Assembly: GCF_042453785.1 (NCBI RefSeq)
Contig: NC_091662.1
Coordinates: forward strand, 1,617,001 to 1,681,000
DNA length: 64,000 nucleotides
From: Malus domestica
Taxonomy: Eukaryota; Streptophyta; Magnoliopsida; Rosales; Rosaceae
Direction: 5' to 3'
Shown: positions 1 through 10,911 of the stretch, piece after piece
How positions within the stretch are numbered: the first letter of the stretch is position 1
Layout: every line of letters begins with the position of its first letter
Notes under the pieces: generated by a model
Database searches by the model: none
What the model was told of the DNA's origin: nothing
What the model saw: the letters and a program-made list of their open reading frames with translations, nothing else
Made by a program: the position numbers and the translations under genes

Positions 1-709
1 AGCTTCATTTTTAATAAATAATTGCAACCATACATATAAATAATTATTCCATACATTTTAGTCTTAAGACTTCAAAAACCCTATGATTTTAGAGTACATC
101 CCATCAATGCATAATATAAATTGCTAAATCTATATATAATTGTTGGGTTTGCTCTTAAAATTTTCAGAGAATTTAACAGCTGAAGAATCTAGATTGTTTA
201 AGTAAGAGATAATGTATACTATACATCAATGTATTTTATATAGTATAAGCGTTTTGGCCAATCACAAATGTGATGTATAGTACACAATGATGTATAATAT
301 TTTAAGTGATAATTAAGTACTTGAGCAGCTAGGAAACTAAACTCTTAGAGCTCGTTCTGGAAGTGCTTTTAAAATGGCTAAAAGCGCTTATGGTAGAAAT
401 TTTTTTTGGAATCAAATCATTAGGGAAAATGTAATTGAATTCTAAAAAAAACACTTAAAACGAGCTCTTAATCATGCAAGTTAGTTCTCCCGTTCTCATT
501 TAATTTGTATTGTATGATACAGGTCCACGCCTATTAGCGGAGTCAAAAATGTCTCCCGTAATTTCATTTCGGTAATTGACTTTAATTTCTAATGAAGTTC
601 CTAATGCTATAGTATTATTATAGTATTCAAATAAGATCGCCACTTCTTGTGATCACAACATCTCCTTGATATATGATTTCGAAAATTAATCAACATATAA
701 ATTTAACAG
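1..709. other. Probable intron of the heptahelical protein gene, with a MITE-like insert
   Basis: No coding exon was found here on either strand. The stretch ends in an AG acceptor at 708-709, directly before the membrane-protein exon, so it is probably intron. If so, the intron is longer than 709 bp and the 5' exons lie outside the window. A short AT-rich inverted repeat (about 345-470) lies inside it. Confidence 0.5.
345..470. repeat. MITE-like inverted repeat
   Basis: The left end reads TTAGAGCTCGTT and the reverse complement of the right end reads TAAGAGCTCGTT. The interior is AT-rich and about 100 bp with no ORF. This looks like a non-autonomous DNA transposon. I could not define a target-site duplication with confidence. 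Confidence 0.5.
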
Positions 710-1405
710 GGGATGACAACAAATCTTATCAATTTGAAGCAAATGACATCTCAGGATATGGAATTTGCATCATCAGCACCATCAGCTGAAATGGGCGTGA
801 TATATTGGCCATTTTATGTGTTCCTCGCCGGCTCTATGTTCTGCCTCCTCTCAAGCACCATTTGCCACCTCTTTTCATGTCACTCACACCCATTAAACCT
901 CATGCTCCTCCGCATAGACTACGCCGGCATCACCACCATGATCATCACCTCTTTCTTCCCTCCCATCTACTACATCTTCCAATGCGACTCGCGCTGGCAG
1001 TTCATCTACCTTGGCGGCATAACAGTCATGGGCATTTTCACCATCGTGACATTGCTCTCGCCACAGCTCTCTAGCAGCGAGTTTCGCAAGTTTCGCGCCT
1101 TGTTGTTTGCGTCTATGGGGTTGTTTGGTATCGTCCCCGCCATCCATGGCAGCGTTGTGAACTGGGGGAATCCAAAGCGCAACCTCACTCTAGTATACGA
1201 GGCTGCCATGGCATTTTTCTATTTGACGGGGACTGGATTTTATGTCACTCGGATTCCGGAGAGATGGAGGCCGGGGTGGTTTGATTTGGCAGGGCACAGC
1301 CATCAGATTTTTCATGTTTTGGTGGTTTTGGGTGCGTTGGCGCATTATGGTGCCATCCTTGTACTGCTAGACTGGCGAAATAGCTTTGGATGTGACAACA
1401 ATTAA
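710..1405 (+). CDS. Heptahelical transmembrane protein (PAQR/adiponectin-receptor family), C-terminal exon
   Basis: This is the last exon of a plant HHP-type membrane protein; relatives have been linked to sugar, ABA and temperature responses. It encodes about 230 aa, against roughly 390-400 for the family, so about 160-170 N-terminal residues, including the first helix, are missing upstream. The frame is open through the AG acceptor at 708-709 (GGG then ATG at 713), so the ATG at 713 is probably internal. Visible family marks are the S-x3-H stretch of helix 2 (SSTICHLF), the Asp of RIDYAG and the C-terminal HSHQIFH. In animal AdipoR these His and Asp residues bind zinc. At least six hydrophobic segments are seen. 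The stop is TAA after GCDNN. The closest recalled plant relatives are HHP2/HHP4/HHP5. It could instead be a 5'-truncated copy, but the ORF is undamaged. Confidence 0.85.
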   Translation, partial: GMTTNLINLKQMTSQDMEFASSAPSAEMGVIYWPFYVFLAGSMFCLLSSTICHLFSCHSHPLNLMLLRIDYAGITTMIITSFFPPIYYIFQCDSRWQFIYLGGITVMGIFTIVTLLSPQLSSSEFRKFRALLFASMGLFGIVPAIHGSVVNWGNPKRNLTLVYEAAMAFFYLTGTGFYVTRIPERWRPGWFDLAGHSHQIFHVLVVLGALAHYGAILVLLDWRNSFGCDNN

Positions 1406-2745
1406 AATCTAAATACTACGTCACATACCAGCAAGAAGGAACTTAGCTTTCTTTTTTATGGGTTGCAGTAGGTTGAGGGTTGAGCCTCTTGATTTGTATT
1501 GATGGGGTAGGGGAAAATTATTGATTTGTTGATAGCCAGCTTAGAGGAGAAGCAGAGGTTGTCATGCATTGTGTTTTTTACTTAGAAGAATTCCAGGAAA
1601 ACGAAAAGTTGAAAATTTTGTTCTGTGATTTAAACAATTACACTGAATGATCATATGTTGATTAGGCTAGAATTAGATTCAGTTATGAATTAACAAGATT
1701 CTCAGTTTCTCATCCATGAAAGTAGAAACTGTACTGAGAAATTGAAACACGAATAATCACACTCTTTGCATGAAATTAGAACATATAAATCCATGTTCTC
1801 CTTCTGATCATGCCCGACTATGCCATCCTTACGATATTTCTAATAAAGAAGGAATTCAAGCATTGGAGATGGAATCAAATTGGGGTCGAGAAGAGTGGTC
1901 ACACAAATGGTCAAGCCACCTCTATTTATTTAGAGTCAAGACACAAATTATTTAGAAGACCCTACTGTGGTGTGTTTGCATGAGCGAATTTCAATTTCTA
2001 TAAAACTTAGGCTATATGTCTTAAAATAACTAAACTCATTATAAATCTGATGGAAGTTTCTTCCGAAAGTTCTTTGTTTAGTATGTTTGTAGTGCATTTT
2101 TAGGATTGTGCTTGAATAGTTCATTTTCAACAATTGATATAAAAATTTCATAAAATTTTAAAATCTCTCGTCCAAATATAGGATAAGTGATGAATACATA
2201 ATTGTGAGGACGTGGAGTGTGGGTGCTAATATATAAGTTTTGATGCTAATTGTGAGGACCTGGAGTTGGTTTATATCAAAAAGTTAAAAAAGATAGCATA
2301 ACATTATATTTTGATAGAAACCTCAACTTTCTTTAATGTTATTAACCGAGGTTTGACCATCCATGCAAATAAATTAGTATATTGACATCAACAAACGTAG
2401 AATTTACTCGTTCTTTTATCCCTAATTTGTTACAGGTCTTGTTATATATGCCACATTTGCCACTTAAACTGTTAAACCCAGACCACTCATCAACTAAGTA
2501 CCTTATACTTAAAAAGTTGTACAAAAAGTCAAAACCATTTTTTCCCTGAATCCTAAAAGTCTCACTTTTACAGCTTGTTGATGATATTGTTAACCAAATT
2601 TGTAGTATCTCTTTGCCCTTAAATGAGGTAATGGTTCCTTTTGTTGGGGCCTGAATGCTAATGATAATTTCTTTGTAAAGTCAGCTACTTAGATTCAAAA
2701 AAGTATCAAAGGTACCAATACTAGACATCAACTGTTATCAAGAAT
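1406..2745. other. Gene-free AT-rich spacer
   Basis: It holds the 3' UTR of the membrane-protein gene, then AT-rich DNA. The small ORFs match no family I know and lack splice-supported extensions. A short imperfect repeat (gaggac-tggagt) occurs at about 2207 and 2255. Nothing else is supported. Confidence 0.6.
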
Positions 2746-3534
2746 GTGGAAGGTACTAACACTTGGTTGCAAACTCGGGCAAGGTTAAACAAACACATTA
2801 ATTCAATTTGTCCTAACTGTCCTTTATGTACCACAGATAATGGAGATCAAGATCACTTGTTTATCAACTGCAAATTTGCAAGACATGTTTGGGCTACAAT
2901 CCCGGATATATCACCTGTAAATGATAACAATCGTTTGGGATTGTTGGAATGGTTACATGAGCTTGATGATTCAGGTAAAGAGAAACTTTCTAGCCTTAGT
3001 AAAGCCTTTTTATTCTGCTGGCAAACCTAACAATGGAGTTAAGTTGGCTAGAAAATAAAATCTGAAAATTAGATGCGAACCTCCTCAAAGAGGGCTGCTG
3101 AAAATCAACTTTGATGGTTCTGTTATCAACTCCAAGGCCGCGGCCGACTTTGTGATCAGAAATGAAGATGGTTTGCCTTTTGTCGCTGGAGCAAGAAGCC
3201 TGGGAGAGAATAGCATTTTTGTAGCCGAGGCTTTAGCTTTGAGGGATGCTTTTTGGTTGGGTAAAGGAAAGGGATTCAAGAAAGCTTGCGTGAAGGTGAT
3301 TCTAAACTAGTTATCGATGCAAGTAAAGGAATCTGCTCTACCCCTTGGCGGCTGAGGAACATCATTGAAGACATAATGTGGTTAGCGACTGCTTTTGAAG
3401 TCATTTCATGGAACTATGTATACACGGAGGCGAATATCTTGACGAATGCAGTCATTAGCACTTTGAATTTTAATAATTTCCATGTTTGGGATAAGGCTTT
3501 GCCTTTTGTGGCCAGAAAAAGCCTTCTTATTTGA
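2746..3534 (+). pseudogene. LINE (non-LTR retrotransposon) 3' remnant: zinc-binding reverse-transcriptase tail plus RNase H
   Basis: The first part (2746-3030) reads as the zf-RVT domain found at the end of plant LINE ORF2, with a Cys-rich core (CPNCPLC) and HLFINCKFARHVWA. After a gap and stops it continues around 3080-3290 as an RNase H-like domain: INFDGS gives the first catalytic Asp and AEAL the Glu. At about 3288-3292 the frame slips by one base, and the match resumes at 3286 with GDSKLVID (next catalytic Asp) to the stop at 3534. Endonuclease and reverse-transcriptase cores are absent. It is a 5'-truncated, frameshifted fossil with no expected function. Confidence 0.8.
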
Positions 3535-4014
3535 ATTGGGTGTGATCGCGATCACACTATCTATTATCTTATTTTCTTATTAAAAAAAAGTCCTACATAT
3601 AAACTCAATAAAAATAAATAAATCCTGCATTTGAACATATATATACATAGTTCCATGATACCATTAGATTTTATATCTGTATCGGGATTATCGATCTAGT
3701 TGGAGAGTCACCTTTAAACAGAACATTACTTTCAATTCAATCAAAAGGCAGCAGTCTCGACAATAAATTGGTGATCCAAAGGTATTCACTTATATATCCC
3801 TTATTGGGATTATAGCCTTTACAAATTAAACCCCAAAAATTGATAAACAAATGAGTTGGACTAGCTAGCTTGTTAAGTTCTCAATATATATACCTCTTGG
3901 GATCAAGTTTAGTCAATCAGTTCCAAAGTCGATACTCTATAGTTTATACTAGAAGGTCGATGATGATCAACATGTACCCAGTCATGCAAAAACCCAAGAA
4001 TATTTTTTAAAGTC

Positions 4015-4116
4015 AAAACATGATCCTATTATTCCAATACATATTAGTTAATTAATGTGGTACTCAAAACATGACCCTATTATTCCAATACATAGTAATT
4101 AATTAATGTGGTACTT
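4015..4116 (+). repeat. 51-bp tandem duplication
   Basis: Two adjacent near-identical copies, 4015-4065 and 4066-4116, each contain CCTATTATTCCAATACATA followed by AATTAATGTGGTACT. They differ at a handful of positions. Confidence 0.8.
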
Positions 4117-4206
4117 AAAGTTACCAAACAGTAATTTTATTTTGACGCACAAAATTGATACACTTGTTGACACATTTCTAATTATAAAAGTGAGTCATAT
4201 CATTGT

Positions 4207-4326
4207 ATGTAGAATCCTGAAGTATAAGAAAGTGATTAAATACAATATGTTGAATCCTCATGTATTAGAAAGTGATCAAATACAATATGTAGAATCCTCA
4301 TGTATTAGAAAGTGATTAAATAGAAA
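4207..4326 (+). repeat. Three 40-bp tandem repeats
   Basis: Units at 4207-4246, 4247-4286 and 4287-4326 each run from ATGTAGAATCCT (ATGTTG in unit 2) through AGAAAGTGATTAAATA. Units 2 and 3 are more alike than unit 1, which suggests stepwise duplication. The array lies about 340 bp upstream of the likely start codon of the first GT47 gene. Confidence 0.85.
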
Positions 4327-4666
4327 ATGAACTAGCTAGATATACTATAATGAATTAACTACAGAGATTTGTTCTTGTAGATATACCTATGTTGGATACA
4401 TTTCTCTATCAAAACCCTTGTTTTATTTTGTTGTTTTCTTCTTCGTGCATGGGTTGGTTTCACCTCCTAAGCCTCGATCTGTTTCTCCTTTATTAGCTAG
4501 CCTCAGGGGCCGTCTTTGGCTTTGTTTTTACCGTCTTTTTCCTTGTTCCTCCGGCTTAATGCAATCTATGTTTAACAGAAAATTAATGACAAAGAAAGTG
4601 AAAGATTGTACGCTTACGTACGTATATATGTTAATCAATGGACCTAGAAAAATCAATCACTACCAT

Positions 4667-6461
4667 ATGACGACGACAACTACTACTACTACACCTACCG
4701 GAGGCGCCTTCCGATCTCCCACAGTAATTTTTTTGTTAGTAACGTTCTTGTTTCTTCTCTTCTTCCACCTAACCTTATCACCTTTCCCTGAAAACCATCT
4801 CAATAATGATCCCTTGATTTCCTCTTTAGCTATGTCTTTCAATCGTAAAAAGAACTACTACACAGCCCTACCACACGTTTCTTTCGATGGGATTCTGGAA
4901 AATTCCATGAATCGAAGGATTAGTACGCACAAGGTTAGTGCATGGAACCAAAATTAAGCTTTGTTATAATTACGTATTTGGTAACTTAACTTGTCTTGAC
5001 TAATTATACAACTTTTTTGTGTTCTATGATTAGAATAAGACTAGTGTGGAGAGAATCGAAGAAGATTTATCTGAAGCACGTGCAGCAATCCGCAAAGCAA
5101 TTCAGTCTAGGAACTATAGTTCAGAGAGAGAAGAGACTTTTATCCCAAGAGGAAGCGTTTACAAAAACCCTTATGCTTTTCACCAGTTGAGTATATATTG
5201 CTAATTAACCACTACTTACTATTATTTTCTTCTCAAAACATTACACAATTTTTTATCATGTTAGAAAAAGTAACCAATTTCATCATTTCACGATCAAGAT
5301 AATTTTATCATAATAATTGTGATGCTAATCATCAGGAGTCACATAGAGATGAGGAAGAGGTTCAAGGTGTGGACATACAAGGAAGGAGAGCTACCATTAC
5401 TACACATTGGTCCAATGAAAAACATTTACGGCATTGAAGGACACTTCATAGATGAAATGGAGAGGATGGATAACCCCTTCAGGGCTACGCATCCTGATGA
5501 GGCTCACACATTCTTCCTTCCCTTCAGTGTTGCCAACATTATCGAATATGTTTACTTACCTATCACCGGAAAACAAGACTACCGTCGTGATCGCTTGCAG
5601 CGGGTAGTCATCGACTACATTGGCATCGTTGCAAATAAGTATCGGTATTGGAATCGAAGCAACGGCGCTGATCATTTCATGGCATCATGTCACGATTGGG
5701 TAATGCTTTACTGAACCCTACATGTTGGTATCACATTTCGATAAATGATAAATTGTGTGTGTATACATCACGTCAACTAATAATTTACCATATTTTAGGC
5801 ACCGGAGATTTCAGCAGGCCAACCTAAACTCTTCAAAAACTTTATTAGGGTTCTTTGCAATGCCAATACTTCGGAAGGATTTCGACCCAAAATAGATGTC
5901 TCACTACCTGAAGTTTATGTACCCCCTCGAGAGCTTGGACCACCAGATTTAGGTCAGGCCCCAAACAACCGCCGGATTTTAGCATTCTTTGCCGGCAGAG
6001 TCCACGGACCAATTCGACCCATCTTGCTGGATTATTGGAAGGGCAAAGATGATGAAGTTCAAGTCCATGAGAAGCTCCTCCAGGACCAAAACTACACAAA
6101 ACTAATGGGTCAGAGCAAGTATTGCTTGTGCCCTAGTGGGTATGAAGTGGCAAGTCCAAGAGCTGTGGAGGCAATTCATGCAGGATGTGTGCCTGTTTTA
6201 ATTTCTGACAATTATACATTGCCTTTCAGTGATGCCCTTGATTGGAGCCAATTTTCAGTACAAATTCCGGTTGCCAAGATACCAGATATTAAGACCATCT
6301 TAAGAGCAATTCCGTATGAAAATTATCTGAAAATGCAGAAGAGAGTTTCCCAAGTTAAGAGGCATTTTGTGCTTAATCGGCCTTCTGAGCCATTTGACCT
6401 AATTCACATGATTCTTCACTCGGTGTGGCTGAGACGACTTAACTCTAAGCTCGAAACTTAG
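4667..6461 (+). CDS. GT47 exostosin-family glycosyltransferase, copy 1
   Basis: Predicted type II Golgi-membrane glycosyltransferase of family GT47, about 481 aa. Exons: 4667-4933, 5034-5185, 5336-5699, 5799-6461; intron phases 0, 2, 0. The start was chosen at ATG 4667 (MTTTT...) because the Thr-rich head is followed at once by a hydrophobic signal anchor (about residues 16-34), as in copy 2; the same frame is open upstream to 4418 but reads like non-coding DNA. Exon 2 codes a helical stem ([15 protein letters not shown]). The exostosin domain fills exons 3 and 4, with CHDWAPE built across the exon 3/4 junction, then [22 protein letters not shown] and [10 protein letters not shown]. It ends in HSVWLRRL. 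The acceptor sugar is unknown; relatives recalled are At5g25310 and At3g42180, and the family works on pectin, xyloglucan or arabinogalactan glycans. It is closest to copy 2, 2.2 kb downstream. Confidence 0.9.
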
Positions 6462-6741
6462 ATCATGATTCATCAACATAGTCATCACCTTGTGTAATTT
6501 TTTTAATCCCTTGTTAATTTTTACGGTATCTGATCGGTCTATAGTCTTTCTTGGATATAAAATTTTGTCAGCAATAATTAATGGGACACAACTTTGGTTT
6601 TATAATAAAACCAACCTCATTTTCTCATGCAGGGATATGTAGAACTCACGTGAGACCTAGCTACATATGCAAGTAAAGAATCCCACAACTTGCTTAATTA
6701 GGCAAGGTAGTCTACTAGCTAGACACTATTTGACCTTTAAT

Positions 6742-6859
6742 CACATGATAAACTGAGTAATTGATCTTTGTTAATCGACTTAATTAATTAGTCCACTCCT
6801 CACATAATTAACTGAGTAATTAATCTTTGTTAATCGACTTAATTAATTAGTCCACTCAT
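6742..6859 (+). repeat. 59-bp tandem duplication
   Basis: Copies at 6742-6800 and 6801-6859 both contain ACTGAGTAATT, ATCTTTGTTAATCGACTTAA and AATTAGTCCACTC. Only a few mismatches separate them, so the duplication looks recent. It lies about 280 bp downstream of the copy 1 stop codon. Confidence 0.85.
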
Positions 6860-7218
6860 CACCTGTAGGTCATGTACAAATCCAGCACCATGCATACTAC
6901 AACTCCCATGGTAGGTATTTTAGTTAGAGATGAATACAAGCAATCTTCTTATTGTGAAATTTTCTCACTTTACCTTTTCTATTCTCTTTCTCATTATGCA
7001 ATGTTAAATAACGATCTTAATAATTTTCTCTATCACCAACTAAAGATTATTTTTGCAAAGAAATAACTAAATCCGAAATTGTTTAGTTATCTAACACTTT
7101 TACATATGACGGAATCATGTTTCTCACTTAAACACTTCAATTTTGACAATGTTGATTGAACAGTTAAACAATTCCTAATTTAATTGATTTTGTAGAGCTA
7201 ATTTTTTAAGAAAAACTA

Positions 7219-7362
7219 ATGAAAATGGCTTGAAAACTTTGAGTTTTAATGATAAGGACAAAATAAAGGGTAAAATGAATAGTACCAGGTTTGACTTTTT
7301 AGTGTAAAAATGTGGTTTTTCGTTAAAGTGAACAGTACCGCGGACTTTTCGTTAAAACTCCC
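7219..7362. mobile_element. MITE-like repeat of a common apple/pear family
   Basis: The stretch contains GTTTTAATGATAAGGACAAA, then TTTTTCGTTAAAGTGAACAG and TTTCGTTAAAACTCCC. I recognise this combination as a very abundant short repeat in apple and pear, where it is usually treated as non-autonomous transposon sequence. It contains no ORF. Confidence 0.55.
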
Positions 7363-7486
7363 AATTTTTTAAGGTGACCTAGAAATTATACACTTTCCGA
7401 TCATTAACCAATATTGTAAGGTAAAAGGAAAATCGAAAAAGTAAAATGAGAAGAGGATTAAGAAAGTTGCTATCATGAAATATTAT

Positions 7487-7651
7487 ATATAATGAGTAAT
7501 GTTAGAGATATTAAATTTGTAGACAAAATTTTGTAAACTAAATGACATGGAAGTTTATGATTGGTTATTACTTGAGCGTTGATGAACGTGCTCATTTCTA
7601 TTGATGACACATTATTTAATTTATAATTTGTATATTTCTAACATTACCCAT
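7487..7651. mobile_element. MITE-like element, copy A
   Basis: It starts near GTAATGTTAGAGATATTAAA and ends near TTTCTAACATTACCC, so the ends are inverted repeats built on GTAATGTTAGA. The interior contains TTTTGTAAACTAAAT and TTGATGACACA. A related element with the same motifs lies at about 7960-8101. Confidence 0.6.
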
Positions 7652-7959
7652 ATATAATATATTGAGATAGAGGGCTGAATGGAGCTCTCTCTCGTGCACT
7701 CTCTCTCATACCATAATTGGGTTGGACTTTTAACAGCACTTACTTGCAGTTTAATCAAAAAGCAGCAACATCAAGATGCACATTTTAATAAAAAAGCAGC
7801 AACATCAAGATACACATTAAGCTGATAAATACATTAGTTTGACTAACTCAATGTATACCTTTGGAAATAGGGTTTTGTCCATTCCCTAGGGAACTAGCTA
7901 GCCTTAAACAACGACCTCTTACTTTTTGTAAAATTCATAGAGAGATCAAATTGTTAAAT

Positions 7960-8101
7960 CAAATTTACGAACTAAATTATGTGTCATCAATAAGAAATAA
8001 GCATGTTAATTAACATTTAAGTGATAATCTAATTATTAACAATCATATTATTTAGTTTACAAAATTTATTTTAGAAATTTGACCACCCTAACATTACCCA
8101 A
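7960..8101. mobile_element. MITE-like element, copy B (opposite orientation)
   Basis: It carries the same motifs as the 7487-7651 element in reverse orientation: GTGTCATCAATAAGAAATAA at the left, TTTAGTTTACAAAA in the interior and CCTAACATTACCC at the right end. The left boundary is less clear than the right. Confidence 0.5.
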
Positions 8102-8696
8102 AATATGTTAGGAGCCTTGATCGAGCCTTAATAAATAAATTCACTTGAGAAAATGTTCATTAGGGTCACTTGATTAGAACAGTTCTCACACTAAAGTAAG
8201 TTTGCGTGAGATTAGGTAAAAACACAGAAGATCTCATGCTTTGTGAGGGGTACTCTTTTAAGGCGTGGCCAGACGCCCTTCTCAATTTTTTTTTTATTTT
8301 CATATTCATCACAGACATAGTCACGATTCTCTTCCTCCCCATGCTGTACACATACATGGAAAAAGACTAATTAATGACTTCTCTAATACATAAATTGCAA
8401 GATACTCATCATTAAATTTTCTAGAATTTTAATTTATCGATATCTGTAGCAATCTTCCATGTTGAATTATTTTGCATTTATATCAGTGTGTGATGATTTT
8501 CACCCGGCTAAACCGCTAAGAGCTACCCTTTTTATATACAAGTAAAAAAAATGCAGCTCTCTCTGCAGATTCTTGAATAAACCCAGTTCAGATCATCGTC
8601 TTCCCCGCCGATTCTTCCACTCATCCCTCTCACTGATTCTTATAAATGGACACAACAGTGAAGAAACAGTCAAGCTAGCTAGCTAGCCTGCCAGCC

Positions 8697-10911
8697 ATGG
8701 CCATGACTTCAGCTTTCCGCTGCCCCACACTTCTTTCCCTAATTATCTTCTTTTTTCTCATTTTCTTCGTTCTAACCTTCTCCTCCCTGCTTGGTCAAAA
8801 GTATGTCATTATTCCCTTTGTTTCCTCGTACAATACTACTTCTACTGCTTCACCTTTCAATCTAACAAAGAGCAACTACACAGCCCTACCTCAAGTTTCA
8901 TATTTTGATGAGCCTACTACTACACCTTTCAATCTAACAAAGAGCAACCACACAGCTCTACCTCAAGTTTCATATTTTGATGAGCTTCTCACAAGCTCCA
9001 TGTATCAAAGGAGACACAAGGCTAATCTTACCAAAGTAAGCATTTCAATTTTCATTTTTCAGGTTAATAACCGTTCCAGTTTCAAAACTTGTTTAGTAAC
9101 TGTTTTCATTTTTCAGTTTTCAAAAAATATCAAGCCAAAATTTGAAAATTCATCACAAAAGTAGCTTTCAGTTTTCAGTATTTTGAACATTAAAAATAAT
9201 TACCATACAAGTTTTCAAAAAAAAAAAAATGAACATAAAATTTGAAAATTAAAAACAAAGTAATTATGAAACATCATTTTCTTGTATATTAGAATTTAGC
9301 GATGGTAATTATTTTGATATATTAATTAATTTGTCTAATACTTGATTTTAGTGTATTTCTTGGTGACCAGGGTAAGACTAGTTTGGATAGAATTGAAGAA
9401 GACTTGGCCAAAGCACGAGCAGCAATTCTTGAAGCAATTCAGTATAAAAAGTATACATCACAGAAAATTGAGACTTTTATCCCAAGAGGAACCATTTACA
9501 AAAATCCCTACGCTTTTCACCAGTTGAGTAATTTTAAGATTCTATGTACCACACATATTATACTCGTTTCTCTTATCTAAATAATCATTTGCTTTGACCA
9601 AGAGGGTTTTCTTAAAGTTTGAAAGGCTAGATTCTGATCTTCAAACTTCAGCCATGCAAATCCAGTCGTCCAGTGCACTAGTACTTCCCATACATTGTCA
9701 TCCGTGCATTGTAAAATGTTTGCTAATTAAGATATGCATTGTGCAGGAGTCACATAGAGATGGTGAAGAGGTTCAAAGTGTGGAGCTACAAGGAAGGAGA
9801 GCATCCATTAATACATTTTGGTCCACTGAATGACATATATGGAATTGAGGGACAATTCATTGATGAAATAGAGAGGGAGGAAAGCCCATTCAGAGCTACA
9901 CATCCCGATAAGGCACACACATTTTTCCTTCCCCTGAGTGTTGCCAACGTTGTTCGCTTTGTCTACATGCCTATCACTCGGAGACAAGACTACCATCGCG
10001 ACCGCCTGCAACGGGTTGTCACCGACTACATTGGCGTCGTGGCTGGTAAATATCCCTACTGGAACAGAAGCAATGGTGCTGACCATTTTATGGCTTCATG
10101 TCATGATTGGGTACGTATATATGTTGCTTCAACTGTGCCATCAAACTTCTTTTCCGTTTTTCATATGAACTGTGTTAACACTCTGAAATAGTCATAAATA
10201 TGCAAAATTTCTTATTTTGAAACAACTAGTATTTCATTCGTAATTCAGGCACCGGAGGTTTCAGTTGGAAATCAAGAGCTTTTCAAGAACTTTATTAGGG
10301 TTCTTTGCAATGCCAACACCTCAGAAGGATTTAAACCTAAAAGAGATGTCTCACTACCTGAAATCTACTTATACAAAGGAAATTTGGGCTCCTCCAATTT
10401 GTGTCAGGCCTCAAAGAGCCGCCCAATTCTAGCATTCTTTGCCGGACGGGTCCACGGACCTGTCCGGCCCATTTTGCTGGATCATTGGAAGGACAAAGAT
10501 GATGAAGTTCAAGTCTATGAGAAGCTTCCCAAGGGCCTAAACTACACCAAATTTATGGTGCAGAGCAAGTTTTGCTTGTGCCCTAGTGGATTTGAAGTTG
10601 CAAGCCCAAGAATTGTGGAGGCAATATATGCAGGATGTGTGCCTGTCTTAATTTCTGACAGTTACACATTGCCCTTCAGTGATGTGCTTGATTGGAGCAA
10701 ATTTTCAGTGCAAATTCCAGTTGCTAAGATACCGGAAATTAAGACCATCTTACAAGCAATTCCATTCGACAAATATCTGAAAATGCAGAAAAGGGTGTGT
10801 AGGGTTCGTCCACATTTTGTGATAAATAGGCCGGCTAAACCGTTTGATGTGATTCACATGATCCTTCACTCGGTGTGGCTAAGACGACTTGACTTTAAGC
10901 TCGAGGCTTAA
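8697..10911 (+). CDS. GT47 exostosin-family glycosyltransferase, copy 2
   Basis: Predicted Golgi type II glycosyltransferase, about 505 aa. Exons: 8697-9035, 9371-9522, 9747-10110, 10249-10911. Exons 2, 3 and 4 have exactly the lengths of copy 1 (152, 364, 663 bp). The ATG at 8697 is followed by a signal anchor ([17 protein letters not shown], about residues 12-30). Exon 1 holds an internal duplication: [18 protein letters not shown] occurs twice in succession (about residues 53-98), which copy 1 has once, and each copy brings N-glycosylation sequons. The catalytic region has FHQSHIEM, CHDW/APE across the last junction, [22 protein letters not shown] and [10 protein letters not shown]. The ORF is intact and looks functional; the substrate is unknown. 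Confidence 0.92.

Larger units (their letters stand above)
3535..4666. other. Spacer and upstream region of the first GT47 gene
   Basis: No gene is seen. It contains two local tandem duplications (listed separately) and AT-rich sequence. The promoter of the first glycosyltransferase should lie in the last few hundred bases, but no TATA box can be assigned with confidence. Confidence 0.5.
6462..8696. other. Spacer between GT47 copies 1 and 2, rich in small repeats
   Basis: No gene is seen. It contains a 59-bp tandem duplication, at least three MITE-like elements (listed separately) and a short duplicated motif with AAAAAGCAGCAACATCAAGA at about 7757 and 7791. The proximal promoter of copy 2 is expected in the last 200 bp; a TATAAA-like run lies near 8641 but is not diagnostic. 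Confidence 0.6.

Noticed and set aside
4418-4666. N-terminal extension of the open frame before GT47 copy 1
   Set aside because: The extension has no counterpart in copies 2 or 3, and the signal anchor follows the ATG at 4667. It reads like non-coding DNA that happens to be open.
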